From the NCBI GenBank assembly GCA_029243165.1, contig JAQWSN010000021.1, forward strand, positions 37,188 through 101,187: a stretch of 64,000 nt of DNA, given 5' to 3'. Below the pieces are notes generated by a model. It saw nothing but the letters and a program-made list of their open reading frames with translations. It made no database searches and had not been told where the DNA came from. Positions within the stretch are counted from its first letter, which is position 1. Each line of letters opens with the position of its first letter. Shown here one piece after another: positions 8,781 to 18,503 of this stretch. Both the position numbers and the translations under genes were made by a program. This stretch comes from Flavobacteriaceae bacterium. Its GTDB lineage: Bacteria > Bacteroidota > Bacteroidia > Flavobacteriales > Flavobacteriaceae.

Positions 8781-10244
8781 CTAAAGTCTGCTGATGTAAC
8801 TTCCGAGGGTGTCTTTAAATTGAAACCCCTCTAAAGTTCTGTACTTGTTTAATTTTTTATTCGATTCAAGTCCCCAAAGTAAAAATTCAATTAAGAAATA
8901 GCGATCTTCAGCAAAACTATCTGGCTGATGCGTCTTTAAAAGGGTATCTACACCGGGCAGCTTATCCAATAATGTTCGGTAATCAGTATCCTTTAAAGTA
9001 TCGTCTAAGAACAATTCGTTGTCTTTAAAAAACCAGCCCAAAAGATCGTCATAGGGTCCAATCTCATCTGCCTTTTCGAGTTTTTTAACTTCGGGGAAAT
9101 AGGTTGGGAACAAGGTTTTTACCGCTTGTGTGATCAGGTAGTAAGAGATTTGTTCTGCTCCTTCTTGTTCGCCTTCATAAACCAGTTCAATTTTTCCATT
9201 GATTGCAGAAATGACCCCTAAAAAGTCTGCCATTCTCAAACATGTTTTTTCTTCACCACACATCAACATTCTCCGTTCTGCTGTTGAAAGGAGGTTCTCA
9301 AATGCAGTGATGCTCATTCGGGCACTAACCCCGCTTTTAGCATCAACATAATCACTTTTTCGCGCTTCAAAACTGATTTGTTCTAGAACATCTCTTGCCA
9401 GTTCGGGTATGTGAATATTTGGGTTATGTTGTTCAGCAGTTTGTGCTTCTTGTTTTGTAATCTGTTTTGCAATTTCTCTATTGTGGGGGTAGTGGGTTAA
9501 AATTTGAGACCCGATACGGTCTTTTAGTGGAGTAACAATACTCCCTCGGTTTGTGTAGTCTTCTGGGTTTGCAGTAAAAATCAAAAGGGGTTGAACGGGA
9601 AAGCGAAGTTTAAACCCTCTGATTTGGATTTCTTTTTCTTGTAAAATTGAGAAAAGAGCCACTTGAATACGCGCTTGCAAATCAGGTAATTCATTGAGCA
9701 CAAAAATACATCGGTGTGCACGGGGAATCATACCAAAGTGGATGACGCGTTCATCAGCATAAGAGAGTTTTAGGTTTGAGGCTTTGATGGGGTCTACATC
9801 GCCAATCAAATCGGCTACCGTAACATCGGGGGTAGCTAGTTTTTCATAAAACCGTTCACTTTGATGAAGCCAAAAAATAGGGGTTTCATCTCCTTTTTCA
9901 GCGATTAAAACTTTGGCTTCTCTGCTGATGGGGTCCAGTGGATCATCATTGATTTCAGATCCATCAACCACGGGAATCCACTCGTCCAGTAATGAAGTGA
10001 GTTGTCTTGCCAGTCTTGTTTTTGCCTGGCCTCTTAAGCCTAGTAAATTCATATTATGCCCTGAGAGCAGTGCGCGCTCAACATCTGGGATAACGGTATT
10101 TTCATATCCGATTAGTCCCTCAAAGCTAGGCAAACCGTTTTGGAGGCGATGCCTTAAATTTTGCGCAAGTTCTTGCTGAATAGTTTTGGGTTGATATCCG
10201 GACTTTTTTAATGCTCCAAGGGTAGTAATTTTTTCTCTTTTCAT
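8781..10244 (-). CDS. ChlI/MoxR-like AAA+ ATPase
   Basis: A protein of 487 residues with an AAA+ core in its first 300 residues. The P-loop reads GLRGQAKT at 69-76, with alanine where the last glycine of GxxGxGK usually stands. The Walker B region reads CIFVLNELPDL (about 178-188), and FTANPEDY is a sensor-1 region as in magnesium-chelatase ChlI and MoxR ATPases. Members of this clade pair with a VWA protein and act as metal-insertion or protein-maturation chaperones. Here the VWA partner ends six bases upstream, so the pair is an operon. No chelatase H subunit or tetrapyrrole-magnesium gene is nearby, so a chlorophyll role is not supported. The client is unknown. Confidence 0.85.
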   Translation of the reverse strand: MKREKITTLGALKKSGYQPKTIQQELAQNLRHRLQNGLPSFEGLIGYENTVIPDVERALLSGHNMNLLGLRGQAKTRLARQLTSLLDEWIPVVDGSEINDDPLDPISREAKVLIAEKGDETPIFWLHQSERFYEKLATPDVTVADLIGDVDPIKASNLKLSYADERVIHFGMIPRAHRCIFVLNELPDLQARIQVALFSILQEKEIQIRGFKLRFPVQPLLIFTANPEDYTNRGSIVTPLKDRIGSQILTHYPHNREIAKQITKQEAQTAEQHNPNIHIPELARDVLEQISFEARKSDYVDAKSGVSARMSITAFENLLSTAERRMLMCGEEKTCLRMADFLGVISAINGKIELVYEGEQEGAEQISYYLITQAVKTLFPTYFPEVKKLEKADEIGPYDDLLGWFFKDNELFLDDTLKDTDYRTLLDKLPGVDTLLKTHQPDSFAEDRYFLIEFLLWGLESNKKLNKYRTLEGFQFKDTLGSYISRL

Positions 10245-10250
10245 TTGCCT

Positions 10251-11381
10251 TTATTCTAAGCGTTTTTTTCTATTTTTTTCATAATCTTCAAAAATCATTT
10301 CTCCCAATCCTTTCAATCCTGTAAAAAAGGCTTTCCCTCTATTTGCTTCGGTAAAAGTCCGAATAAATTGCTGTAAATAGGGGTCTTGAGCAATCATAAA
10401 GGTGGTTATTGGGATGTGTAATTTTTTGGCCTGACGTGCCATATTGTAACATTTTTCTACAATCGTTTCATCAAGACCTACACTGTTTTTGTAATAAGTT
10501 CCATCAGGTAATTTAAGACAGCTGGGTTTGCCGTCTGTAATCATAAAAATTTGTTTGTTCGTATTTTTCTTTCTTCGGAGTAAATCCATCGCAAGTTCAA
10601 GACCTGCAACAGTGTTTGTATGGTAGGGACCTACTTCCAAATAGGGGAGGTCTTTCAGTAAAATTTGTGAGGCATCGTTACCAAAAACAAGAATATCTAA
10701 GGTGTCTTTGGGGTAGCGTGTAGTGATGAGTTCTGCCAAAGCCATAGCTACTTTTTTTGCGGGTGTAATTCGATCTTCACCATACAAGATCATGCTGTGA
10801 CTGATGTCAATCATCAGTACGGTACTCATCTGGGTTTTGTAGAAGGAATCTTCTACAACTAAGTCTTGATCTTGTAATGTAAAATCGTTTTCAAGGTTGC
10901 GTATCTGAGCATTTTTAATACTTTCTGTCATGGAAATTTTTTCCAAAGGATCGCCAAATTGATACGATTTAAATTCACCTGTGCTTTCTTGACCTGCCCC
11001 TGTATTTTTGGTTTTATGATTTCCAGCAGCTGTCTTTTTTAGATTTCCAAAAATTTGTTTGAGCGCATATTCTCGAAGTAGTTTTTCTGTTTTAGGGGTC
11101 AGAGCAAACCCTTCCCCTTTTCCGTCTCCTGTTTGATTGGGTTTGGGTTTTATGTAGGCTTTTTGTTTTAGGTCTTCAATAAAGTCATCAATGGTGTAGT
11201 TTTCGTCAGTGAGTTGATATTCTCTATCCAACTCTCTGAGCCAATCTATGGCTTCGTCAAAATCACCAGAAGTATGGGTGATCAGTTCTTTGAAAATTTC
11301 AAAGAGTTTTTCAAAGGGAGTTTGCGCCTTGAGGACGTGTTTTTTAAATAAAAACCCCGATCGGAGGAAATTATTTGACAT
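10251..11381 (-). CDS. VWA-domain partner of the ChlI/MoxR-like ATPase
   Basis: A protein of 376 residues. The N-terminal half is helical and charged. The C-terminal half is a von Willebrand A domain with an intact MIDAS: DISHS at 192-196, a conserved threonine in the middle (HTNTVAGLELA) and ITDGKPS further on. No signal peptide or membrane segment is seen, so it should be cytosolic, like ChlD/CoxE-type partners. It comes first in a two-gene operon with the AAA+ ATPase, six bases apart. Confidence 0.85.
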   Translation of the reverse strand: MSNNFLRSGFLFKKHVLKAQTPFEKLFEIFKELITHTSGDFDEAIDWLRELDREYQLTDENYTIDDFIEDLKQKAYIKPKPNQTGDGKGEGFALTPKTEKLLREYALKQIFGNLKKTAAGNHKTKNTGAGQESTGEFKSYQFGDPLEKISMTESIKNAQIRNLENDFTLQDQDLVVEDSFYKTQMSTVLMIDISHSMILYGEDRITPAKKVAMALAELITTRYPKDTLDILVFGNDASQILLKDLPYLEVGPYHTNTVAGLELAMDLLRRKKNTNKQIFMITDGKPSCLKLPDGTYYKNSVGLDETIVEKCYNMARQAKKLHIPITTFMIAQDPYLQQFIRTFTEANRGKAFFTGLKGLGEMIFEDYEKNRKKRLE

Positions 11382-11405
11382 TTGTTTTCTTTTTTAGCAA
11401 GGAAT

Positions 11406-11413
11406 CAAAGATA
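11406..11413 (-). promoter_or_regulatory. Possible -7 element (TATCTTTG) of the VWA-AAA+ operon
   Basis: Read on the minus strand, TATCTTTG matches TAnnTTTG and ends 24 bases before the VWA start codon. No clear -33 TTG is found at the right distance. Confidence 0.35.
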
Positions 11414-11450
11414 GATGAAAAGGTGTTAATCTAAAAGAGGAATCAGAAAA

Positions 11451-12569
11451 TCAATGGTCAGCTAGTGACCGAATGTATTGTTCGATCAGTGCGATTCCTT
11501 CTTTATGAGCACTTACTCGTCCTATTTCGGGCATTCGTATGGCAGGATCGTTATTTTTCATTCGATAAATTAAAATGGATTCTTCAGGATTTCCCGGTAC
11601 AATACTGTATTCTAAATTTCCAGATCCTTTTCCAGCGGCAACAGGAGGTTTAAAAACCCCTCTTCTTCTCATGTTGGTTTCATTGTAGGTAAGATAAAGT
11701 CCTGAATTTTTTGCACTTCCTTGTTCTCGATGACAATGAGCACAATTGGCATCTAAATAGGCATTTGCCCGTAGTTTGATTGATCCTGTTTTGGGATCAT
11801 CCCAAATGGGTAGTTTGGGTAGGGAAGGGTGGGAGTCTGGTAAATCAAGAATGCCTAAATTTTGAAAACGTTCCAATTGATTTTGAGCACTTTTTATTGC
11901 ACTGTATTTTTTGTTGAGTTGTGCCACAGTGGGTCCAATGGGGGTGATTTCACTTCCTTTAAAATGACAATTTTTACATTCATTTAAATTAGGAATCCCG
12001 TAGGAGATGCTTTTGTGCACTTGATTTTCATTTTTCCAGCTGACTGGCACTTCTCCGCCCACGTAGTTTAACTTTGCATCACTTTGACTTTCATTCCAAA
12101 CATAGTTTAGGGGTTTCCATCCATCGACTTCTTTAATCAACAATCGAGTTTCAATGATTTTTATTTCATCCATAGGTTTATTGAAGTCCTTTGGATAATA
12201 AAAATTTTTAATGAGAATACTTCCGATTTCAAAATCCAGAACTCCCTCATTTTGGTAAGTCATTTTTTTGCCGTCGGGCAGGAAAATAAACCTTTTTTTA
12301 AAGGCATAGTCTGTAAACAAAGCATTATTCAAATCGTATGCAAATACACCTTTTTTGGGTTGCAGATCAGAAAGCGGTTTTTTGAAAAAATTGTATTCAG
12401 ACAACCATTCTTTTTCACTGAGCTTAGAATTACTGATCCTTTTTTTTGAGCTTACTTTAATGGCTTTAGGAATTTGTTTTTTAGAATCAGAAGAACAGCC
12501 TAAGCTAAAAGCTAAGGCACCCAAACAAAATAGAATTTTAAATAAGTGAGTGGTTAATCCTTTTGTCAT
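11451..12569 (-). CDS. Di-haem cytochrome c-type lipoprotein (SO_2930/HNE_0200-like family)
   Basis: A protein of about 372 residues. It starts with a lipoprotein signal peptide (SLGC, lipidated cysteine at about residue 25). Two haem c motifs follow: CKNCH at about 198-202 and CAHCH at about 276-280. A C-terminal PGNPEESIL/RMPEIG segment resembles the axial-methionine region of planctomycete-type cytochrome domains. I chose the ATG at 12569 because it sits in an ATGA overlap with the stop of the upstream beta-helix gene and begins the signal peptide. From memory, TIGRFAM describes this family as occurring with a parallel beta-helix protein, exactly the arrangement here. Its electron-transfer partner is unknown. 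Confidence 0.8.
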   Translation of the reverse strand: MTKGLTTHLFKILFCLGALAFSLGCSSDSKKQIPKAIKVSSKKRISNSKLSEKEWLSEYNFFKKPLSDLQPKKGVFAYDLNNALFTDYAFKKRFIFLPDGKKMTYQNEGVLDFEIGSILIKNFYYPKDFNKPMDEIKIIETRLLIKEVDGWKPLNYVWNESQSDAKLNYVGGEVPVSWKNENQVHKSISYGIPNLNECKNCHFKGSEITPIGPTVAQLNKKYSAIKSAQNQLERFQNLGILDLPDSHPSLPKLPIWDDPKTGSIKLRANAYLDANCAHCHREQGSAKNSGLYLTYNETNMRRRGVFKPPVAAGKGSGNLEYSIVPGNPEESILIYRMKNNDPAIRMPEIGRVSAHKEGIALIEQYIRSLADH

Positions 12570-13861
12570 TGTCGGGTCATGTTCATTTTTAATTTGCAAT
12601 TAAATGGCTCTAGATCATTGGAAAAATTCTCAAATTCGTTTGCTGCATCCATGTAGACAAAGTTAATTTCCCCGTTGTCTTCAAGGCATATTTTGTGTTG
12701 ATCATCTTGAAGTTTTGCTCCTTTTGGTAAAATACCATCGTACACAACATCTGGAATGATTCTTTTGTTTTTGAGCAACATCAAAATTCCATATTCGTTG
12801 GTTAACGTGGGAAAGCCATAACTATTTTCAAATTGATTTTGAGAAATTTGAATTCTTCCTGGATAAGGATTGTAAAGGCTATCCTTTCTGAAATCCGAAT
12901 CAACCGAACGAATTCCTTGGAGTTGTGCTTCATCTGTTAGTTCCTCTTCACGGGCATCTTCATCTGCTGCAAATATTTCATAACTCACAACAGATAAGTT
13001 TGAGGTTTTGTGATTTTTAATCGTGTTGTCATAAAATGCAACATCTTGTGTAGCCATGATGACTACTCCAGTGCCTTTGGGTACGGAACTGACAATGGAT
13101 CCCTTGACTCCAAAATTTGGGGTGTTATTATTGTAAATGGTGTTTTTGTAAGCTTTTATTTTGCTTCCGTAACGTGTCAATTTGGGGAGATTGAAAATCA
13201 GTAGTCCACTGGTATTTTCGTAAACTTCGTTGTTGTAGATTTCTACATCTTTACTGTTTTCACTTTCAATTCCTGCAACATTGTAAAATGCTTTGTTATT
13301 TCGGATAATTACTTGATCGGATTGACCCACGTAGATACCTGCATCGGACGCACCAATAGCAACACAATTTTCAATCAAAACGTTATTACTTAAAACGGGA
13401 TAAATACCATAAGCACCGTTTTCAGTGGATGCCTTCCCTGTCCATGCAGAACGGATATTTCTTAGGACTACGGTATCACAATCTGTGATTTTAAGATTGT
13501 CGCCTGTGGCATCTTCAATAGTCATATTGGCGAGGGTAATATTTTGGCTATTGGAGACCAGTAAGCCTTGTGCACCCTTTGTTTGACCTTTGAAAGAAAG
13601 AACGGTCTTGTCCATTCCCATTCCTTTGATCGTAAGGTGTTTTTTTCCATTGATACTCAGCTCTTGAGAAAACAAATAATGTCCTTCGGGTAATTGGATG
13701 GTTGAGCTGTCTTTGGCAAGAATAAAAGCTTCTAAAATTGCTTCTTCCATATTCAGATAGGTCCGTTCTGGATTGTATTCAGGCATTTTTGTCAGATTTA
13801 CTTTGATTAATAGTAATGTGAAAATGCCTAGGAATATTAAGCCAATTAATTTTTTCTTCAC
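12566..13861 (-). CDS. Exported parallel beta-helix repeat protein
   Basis: A protein of 431 residues with an N-terminal membrane/signal segment (about 4-22). Short right-handed beta-helix rungs run over about 85-290 and are rich in N-x-x-I/V-x-N-N patterns (VLIENCVAIG, VIIRNNKAFY, VEIYNNEVYE). The C-terminal 100 residues look less repetitive. The fold is typical of polysaccharide lyases and carbohydrate-binding proteins, but no catalytic residue can be named. The gene overlaps the di-haem lipoprotein by four bases (ATGA), so the pair is translationally coupled and probably works together at the envelope. Confidence 0.82.
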   Translation of the reverse strand: MKKKLIGLIFLGIFTLLLIKVNLTKMPEYNPERTYLNMEEAILEAFILAKDSSTIQLPEGHYLFSQELSINGKKHLTIKGMGMDKTVLSFKGQTKGAQGLLVSNSQNITLANMTIEDATGDNLKITDCDTVVLRNIRSAWTGKASTENGAYGIYPVLSNNVLIENCVAIGASDAGIYVGQSDQVIIRNNKAFYNVAGIESENSKDVEIYNNEVYENTSGLLIFNLPKLTRYGSKIKAYKNTIYNNNTPNFGVKGSIVSSVPKGTGVVIMATQDVAFYDNTIKNHKTSNLSVVSYEIFAADEDAREEELTDEAQLQGIRSVDSDFRKDSLYNPYPGRIQISQNQFENSYGFPTLTNEYGILMLLKNKRIIPDVVYDGILPKGAKLQDDQHKICLEDNGEINFVYMDAANEFENFSNDLEPFNCKLKMNMTRQ

Positions 13862-14003
13862 GAGTTTAAATTTTTTGAAGTCTCTGTTAATAAAGTTAAT
13901 TAAATAATTGAGAATTTAGTTGTTGCTGGTTTTGTTGTCAAGCTTACTTTTACTCAAGATTTAATTTAAAAACAAAAACCGCAATGATCTATTTGTTTTT
14001 TTT

Positions 14004-14011
14004 TATATTTG
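14004..14011 (+). promoter_or_regulatory. -7 element (TATATTTG) for rimP-nusA-infB
   Basis: TATATTTG matches the Bacteroidota -7 consensus and stands 52 bases before rimP. The matching -33 element is not clear. A start about five bases downstream would give a leader of roughly 45-50 nt that contains the hairpin at 14033-14061. Confidence 0.45.
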
Positions 14012-14032
14012 CGGACATTCTGAACAAAAACC

Positions 14033-14061
14033 AGAGGAGACTTTAAGTCCCCTTTTTTTTT
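14033..14061 (+). terminator. Terminator-like hairpin in the rimP leader (possible attenuator)
   Basis: An AGAGGAGAC/GTCCCCTTT arm pair closes a TTTAA loop. It has eight pairs including one G-U, plus one A-C mismatch, and is followed by a run of eight to nine Ts that ends three bases before the rimP ATG. The shape is that of an intrinsic terminator placed directly in front of a translation-factor operon. Premature termination or start-codon occlusion are both possible. Confidence 0.5.
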
Positions 14062-14063
14062 AG

Positions 14064-14528
14064 ATGACATTTAAAGATCAAGTTAATGAATTAGTACAGG
14101 TCGCTTTAGACAGTAGGCCTGATTTGTTTTTGATAGCGTGTAAGATTTCAACAGACAACCACATTAGCATACTTTTGGATGGGGATGAGGGGGTCAATCT
14201 GCAGTCTTGTGTAGAAGTAAGTAGACAAATCGAACACAACTTAGACCGAGAGCAGCATGATTTTTCACTTGAAGTTGCTTCGGCAGGTGTTGGAAGTCCT
14301 CTTAAAAAAACAAGACAGTATGTGAAAAATGTAGGTCGGAAGCTACGGATAGAGCGCAACGAAGCTCCTACAATTGAAGGGACTCTGGTTGATGCAAATG
14401 AGGAAAAAGTCACCCTCGAGTGGAAACAAAGAGAGCCCAAACCAGTAGGTAAGGGTAAAGTAACAATAACAAAACAAGAAACCCTTTCGTACCAAGAAAT
14501 AGTCAGTGCGAAAGTTTTAGTGAAATAA
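14064..14528 (+). CDS. rimP: Ribosome maturation factor RimP
   Basis: A 154-residue protein of the RimP/YhbC family, needed for maturation of the 30S subunit. The N-terminal alpha/beta domain (about 1-80) contains the family stretch around CVEVSRQIEHNLD and the SPGL-like segment LEVASAGVGSPL. The C-terminal SH3-like domain covers about 85-154. It begins an operon with nusA and infB, the conserved bacterial order, and nusA starts 15 bases downstream. Confidence 0.93.
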   Translation: MTFKDQVNELVQVALDSRPDLFLIACKISTDNHISILLDGDEGVNLQSCVEVSRQIEHNLDREQHDFSLEVASAGVGSPLKKTRQYVKNVGRKLRIERNEAPTIEGTLVDANEEKVTLEWKQREPKPVGKGKVTITKQETLSYQEIVSAKVLVK

Positions 14529-14543
14529 TTAATTGAAAGTAAA

Positions 14544-15776
14544 ATGGAAAATTTAGCCTTAATTGATTCTTTTTCGGAATTTAAAGATGATAAACTTATT
14601 GATCGAGTTACCTTGATGGTTATTTTGGAAGATGTATTTAAGAATACATTGAAACGTAAGTTCGGGTCGGATGAAAACTTCGATATTATCATTAATCCAG
14701 ACAAGGGAGATCTTGAAATCTGGAGAAATAGAGTAGTAGTTGAAGACGGAAATGTTGAGGATTCAAATCAAGAAATTACACTTACAGAGGCACGAAAAAT
14801 AGAGCCTGATTTTGAAGTTGGAGAAGATGTTTCTGAAGAAGTAAAACTTGTGGATCTAGGAAGAAGATCGATACAATACCTTAGGCAAAATCTTGTTGCA
14901 AAGATTTTTGAGCACGACAGTACAAATATCTTCAAGCAGTTTAAAGACCGTGAAGGAGATTTGTACACAGCAGAAGTTCATCATATTAGAAGCCGAGAAA
15001 TCATTTTATTAGATGACGATGGCAATGAGATCATTTTACCTAAAGACAGACAAATTCCTAGTGACTTTTTTAGAAAAGGAGACAATGTAAGAGGGATTAT
15101 TGAAACAGTTGAATTGAGAGGCAATAAACCTCGAATCATTCTTTCGAGAACCTCACCAATTTTCTTAGAAAAATTATTTGAACAAGAAATTCCTGAAGTT
15201 TTTGATGGACTTATCACGATTAAAAAGGCAGTTAGAATTCCAGGAGAAAAAGCAAAGGTTGCTGTAGATTCTTATGATGATCGTATTGATCCAGTTGGGG
15301 CTTGTGTGGGTATGAAAGGTTCAAGAATTCATGGAATTGTACGTGAACTTGGAAATGAAAACATTGACGTTATCAATTACACCAACAACTTGCAACTGTT
15401 TATTTCAAGAGCACTAAGTCCAGCTAAAGTTAATTCTCTCAAAATTGATGAAGAAAACAAACGTGTGGAAGTGATCCTCAATCCAGAGGAGGTCTCTAAG
15501 GCTATTGGAAAAGGAGGAACGAATATTCGACTTGCAGGAAAGTTGACAGGATATGAAATAGACGTTTTCCGCGAAGGTGTGGAAGAAGACATTGAGCTCA
15601 AAGAATTCAGTGATGAGATAGAGCAGTGGATTATTGATGAATTTAAAAAGGTAGGTTTAGATACAGCAAAAAGTATTTTAGAGCTAGATAAAACCGACTT
15701 AATTAAACGTACTGACCTTGAAGAGGAAACGATTCAAGAGGTTTTACAAATATTGAAAGCAGAATTTGAAGAATAG
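14544..15776 (+). CDS. nusA: Transcription termination/antitermination factor NusA
   Basis: A 410-residue NusA. It has an N-terminal RNA-polymerase-binding domain (about 1-125) and an S1 domain (about 130-200). The first KH domain carries GACVGMKGSRI near 253-263, and the second carries GKGGTNIRLA near 322-331. A short helical C-terminal tail follows instead of the two acidic repeats found in Escherichia coli, which is usual for Bacteroidota. It acts on elongating RNA polymerase in pausing, termination and rRNA antitermination. It lies between rimP and infB. Confidence 0.95.
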   Translation: MENLALIDSFSEFKDDKLIDRVTLMVILEDVFKNTLKRKFGSDENFDIIINPDKGDLEIWRNRVVVEDGNVEDSNQEITLTEARKIEPDFEVGEDVSEEVKLVDLGRRSIQYLRQNLVAKIFEHDSTNIFKQFKDREGDLYTAEVHHIRSREIILLDDDGNEIILPKDRQIPSDFFRKGDNVRGIIETVELRGNKPRIILSRTSPIFLEKLFEQEIPEVFDGLITIKKAVRIPGEKAKVAVDSYDDRIDPVGACVGMKGSRIHGIVRELGNENIDVINYTNNLQLFISRALSPAKVNSLKIDEENKRVEVILNPEEVSKAIGKGGTNIRLAGKLTGYEIDVFREGVEEDIELKEFSDEIEQWIIDEFKKVGLDTAKSILELDKTDLIKRTDLEEETIQEVLQILKAEFEE

Positions 15777-15793
15777 ACTGCGAAAATAATTCC

Positions 15794-15801
15794 TATTTTT
15801 G
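15794..15801 (+). promoter_or_regulatory. Possible internal -7 element (TATTTTTG) before infB
   Basis: The octamer fits TAnnTTTG, 17 bases before the infB ATG. The nearest TTTG upstream (15765-15768) is 25 bases away, longer than the usual spacing. An extra internal promoter for infB is possible. Confidence 0.3.
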
Positions 15802-15818
15802 CAAATAGATTTAATTAT

Positions 15819-18503
15819 ATGGCTGATCAACCCAGCGTTCGACTAAATAAAGTGTTAAGGGAACTCAACATATCCCTTGACCGAGCTGTTGAATTTCTGA
15901 ATCAAAAGGGAATTGAAGTAGACGCACGTCCCACAACAAAAATTACCACTGAGGTGTACAAGACCCTTTTGGATGAATTCGAGACGGATAAATCCAAAAA
16001 AGTAGCCTCTCATGAAATTAGTGAGGAGAAGCGAAAGGAAAAGGAAACTTTGAGGATTATTCAGGAAAAGAAAGAACAAGAACGCTTAGATCAAATTGCC
16101 GAAAGAGAGGCGCTGAAAACAAATAGGGTCGCGTTAGAAAAACCCAAAACTTTAGGAAAGATTGATTTGGACTCTTTAAACAAGCCTTCCCCACCAGCCA
16201 AAGAGGAGGTGAAGCCTGTTGAAAAGAAAGAAGAGGTCGTTGCACCCAAAATAGAAGCTGAAAAAGTGGAAGAAAAACAAACTCCACCTGCAACTCCTGA
16301 TGAACCTGCTGTTAAAGTATCAGCCGAAAAAGAAGAGGGTTCTAAAAATGCCTCAGATAACGAAAGCGAAACTTTAAAAACAAAATACACAAAGTTAACC
16401 GGTCCTAAGAAAACCGGTCAAACAATTAACTTGGATGAGGTCAATAAAAAAGAAAAAACGGTAGAAGACGCACGTAAGAGAAAGCGAAAAAGAATAAGTA
16501 AAGACGTTAAGCCCTCAGCCAATAAAAACAATAACTCCAACAATCGAGGTGGAGGACAAAGGAAAGGAAGACCAAACAATACAGTCAAGAAGGAAGAGCC
16601 TACAGAAGAAGAAGTTCAAAAACAAATTAGAGAAACTTTAGAAAAACTTCAAGGTAAATCCAATAAATCTAAAGGAGCCAAATACAGAAGAGATAAAAGA
16701 GTTCAACACCGACAAAAATCGGAAGAGGAATTGGCTCAGATTGAGGCGGAAAGTAAAGTATTAAAAGTAACCGAATTCATCACGGTGGGAGAAGTAGCAA
16801 CCATGATGAATATTACCTCCACAGAAATTATTTCTGCATGTATGAGTTTGGGTATCATGGTAACGATGAACCAAAGATTAGATGCGGAAACCTTAAGTAT
16901 CGTAGCTGACGAATTTGGTTATGAAGTGACCTTTGAAAAAGCTGAGCTTGAGGAGAATATTGAAGAGGTAGAAGACCTTGAGGAAGATTTGGCTCCACGA
17001 GCTCCTATTGTAACTGTGATGGGACATGTTGATCACGGAAAAACTTCACTATTGGATTACATACGAGAAGAAAATGTGATCGCTGGAGAATCAGGTGGAA
17101 TAACCCAGCACATTGGTGCTTATGGAGTAACCTTAGATGGCGGACAGAAAATAACTTTCTTAGATACCCCCGGTCACGAAGCTTTTACCGCTATGCGTGC
17201 AAGAGGAGCCCAAGTTACTGACATTGCCATTATTGTTGTAGCTGCAGATGATGACATCATGCCTCAAACCAAAGAAGCTATTAGTCATGCACAAGCAGCA
17301 AATGTTCCCATAGTATTTGCAATAAACAAAATCGATAAAGAAAGTGCTAATCCAGATAAAATCAAGGAAGCACTTGCGGGAATGAATCTTATGGTAGAAG
17401 ATTGGGGTGGAAAAGTCCAGTCTCACGATGTGTCTGCTTTAAAAGGTACGGGTGTCAAAGAATTACTTGAAAAGGTACTTCTGGAAGCAGAACTTCTTGA
17501 ACTCAAGGCAAACCCAAATCGGGCTGCTAAAGGAACCGTTGTTGAGGCCTTCCTAGATAAAGGAAGAGGATATGTTTCTACTATCCTTGTGCAAAATGGT
17601 ACTCTTAAAATGGGGGATTATTTACTAGCGGGTAAACATAGCGGAAAAGTAAAAGCAATTTTTAATGAAAGAGGAGTAAGCCTTGAAGAAGCACCCCCTT
17701 CAACACCGGTCTCTATTCTTGGTTTAGATGGAGCTCCGCAGGCAGGAGACTCTTTTTATATTTTGGAGGACGAACGTGAAGCAAAACAAATTGCAGCCAA
17801 AAGAACCCAGTTGCTTAGAGAACAAAGTGTAAGAACACAACGACATATTACATTAGACGAGATCGGTAGACGAATTGCTCTTGGTGATTTCAAAGAATTG
17901 AATATCATCTTAAAAGGAGATGTTGACGGTTCTGTCGAAGCGCTTACCGATTCATTACAAAAACTCTCTACAGGAGAAATTGAAATTAAGATCATTCACA
18001 AAGGTGTAGGAGCTATCACAGAATCAGATGTGCTTTTAGCCTCTGCTTCGGATGCTATTGTGATCGGGTTTAACGTAAGACCGATGGGGAATGCCCGTGC
18101 CATTGCCGAAAAAGAAGAAATCGACATTCGTTCGTATTCCATTATTTATGATGCAATCAATGACATCAAAGATGCGATGGAAGGAATGCTGTCTCCAGAA
18201 ATGCGTGAAGAGATTACTGGAAATGCTGAGATCCGAGAAACATTCAAGATTTCTAAAATTGGAACCATTGCAGGTTGTATGGTTACCACAGGTAAAATCT
18301 ACAGAAACTCTGGAATACGAATTATTCGAGAAGGCGTTGTGATTTTCACAGGACAACTTACCTCTTTAAAACGGTTTAAAGACGATGTTAAAGAAGTCTC
18401 TAAAGGCTATGATTGTGGTTTGCAGGTTAAAAACTACAACGATATCAAAGTAGGTGATGTTTTAGAATGTTTCCAAGAAGTAGCGATTAAAAAATCACTT
18501 TAA
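15819..18503 (+). CDS. infB: Translation initiation factor IF-2
   Basis: An 894-residue IF-2 that places formyl-Met-tRNA on the ribosome. The N-terminal IF2N helices (about 1-55) are followed by a long charged, low-complexity linker rich in Lys/Glu/Pro (about 65-300). The core starts near 315. The G domain has G1 GHVDHGKTS near 402, G3 DTPGHEAF near 449 and G4 NKID near 503. The beta-barrel domains and the C-terminal tRNA-binding domain complete it, so it is full length for Flavobacteriia. The final bases overlap the convergent SPOR-domain gene by nine. Confidence 0.96.
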   Translation: MADQPSVRLNKVLRELNISLDRAVEFLNQKGIEVDARPTTKITTEVYKTLLDEFETDKSKKVASHEISEEKRKEKETLRIIQEKKEQERLDQIAEREALKTNRVALEKPKTLGKIDLDSLNKPSPPAKEEVKPVEKKEEVVAPKIEAEKVEEKQTPPATPDEPAVKVSAEKEEGSKNASDNESETLKTKYTKLTGPKKTGQTINLDEVNKKEKTVEDARKRKRKRISKDVKPSANKNNNSNNRGGGQRKGRPNNTVKKEEPTEEEVQKQIRETLEKLQGKSNKSKGAKYRRDKRVQHRQKSEEELAQIEAESKVLKVTEFITVGEVATMMNITSTEIISACMSLGIMVTMNQRLDAETLSIVADEFGYEVTFEKAELEENIEEVEDLEEDLAPRAPIVTVMGHVDHGKTSLLDYIREENVIAGESGGITQHIGAYGVTLDGGQKITFLDTPGHEAFTAMRARGAQVTDIAIIVVAADDDIMPQTKEAISHAQAANVPIVFAINKIDKESANPDKIKEALAGMNLMVEDWGGKVQSHDVSALKGTGVKELLEKVLLEAELLELKANPNRAAKGTVVEAFLDKGRGYVSTILVQNGTLKMGDYLLAGKHSGKVKAIFNERGVSLEEAPPSTPVSILGLDGAPQAGDSFYILEDEREAKQIAAKRTQLLREQSVRTQRHITLDEIGRRIALGDFKELNIILKGDVDGSVEALTDSLQKLSTGEIEIKIIHKGVGAITESDVLLASASDAIVIGFNVRPMGNARAIAEKEEIDIRSYSIIYDAINDIKDAMEGMLSPEMREEITGNAEIRETFKISKIGTIAGCMVTTGKIYRNSGIRIIREGVVIFTGQLTSLKRFKDDVKEVSKGYDCGLQVKNYNDIKVGDVLECFQEVAIKKSL

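Noticed and set aside
8781..11381. Reading the AAA+/VWA pair as magnesium chelatase for (bacterio)chlorophyll
   Set aside because: No ChlH-type subunit or other pigment gene is present in the window; general ChlI/MoxR chaperone relatives fit better.
14078..14704. A 208-codon minus-strand open frame across rimP and the start of nusA
   Set aside because: It is Ser/Thr-rich antisense of two well-identified genes and shows no domain of its own.
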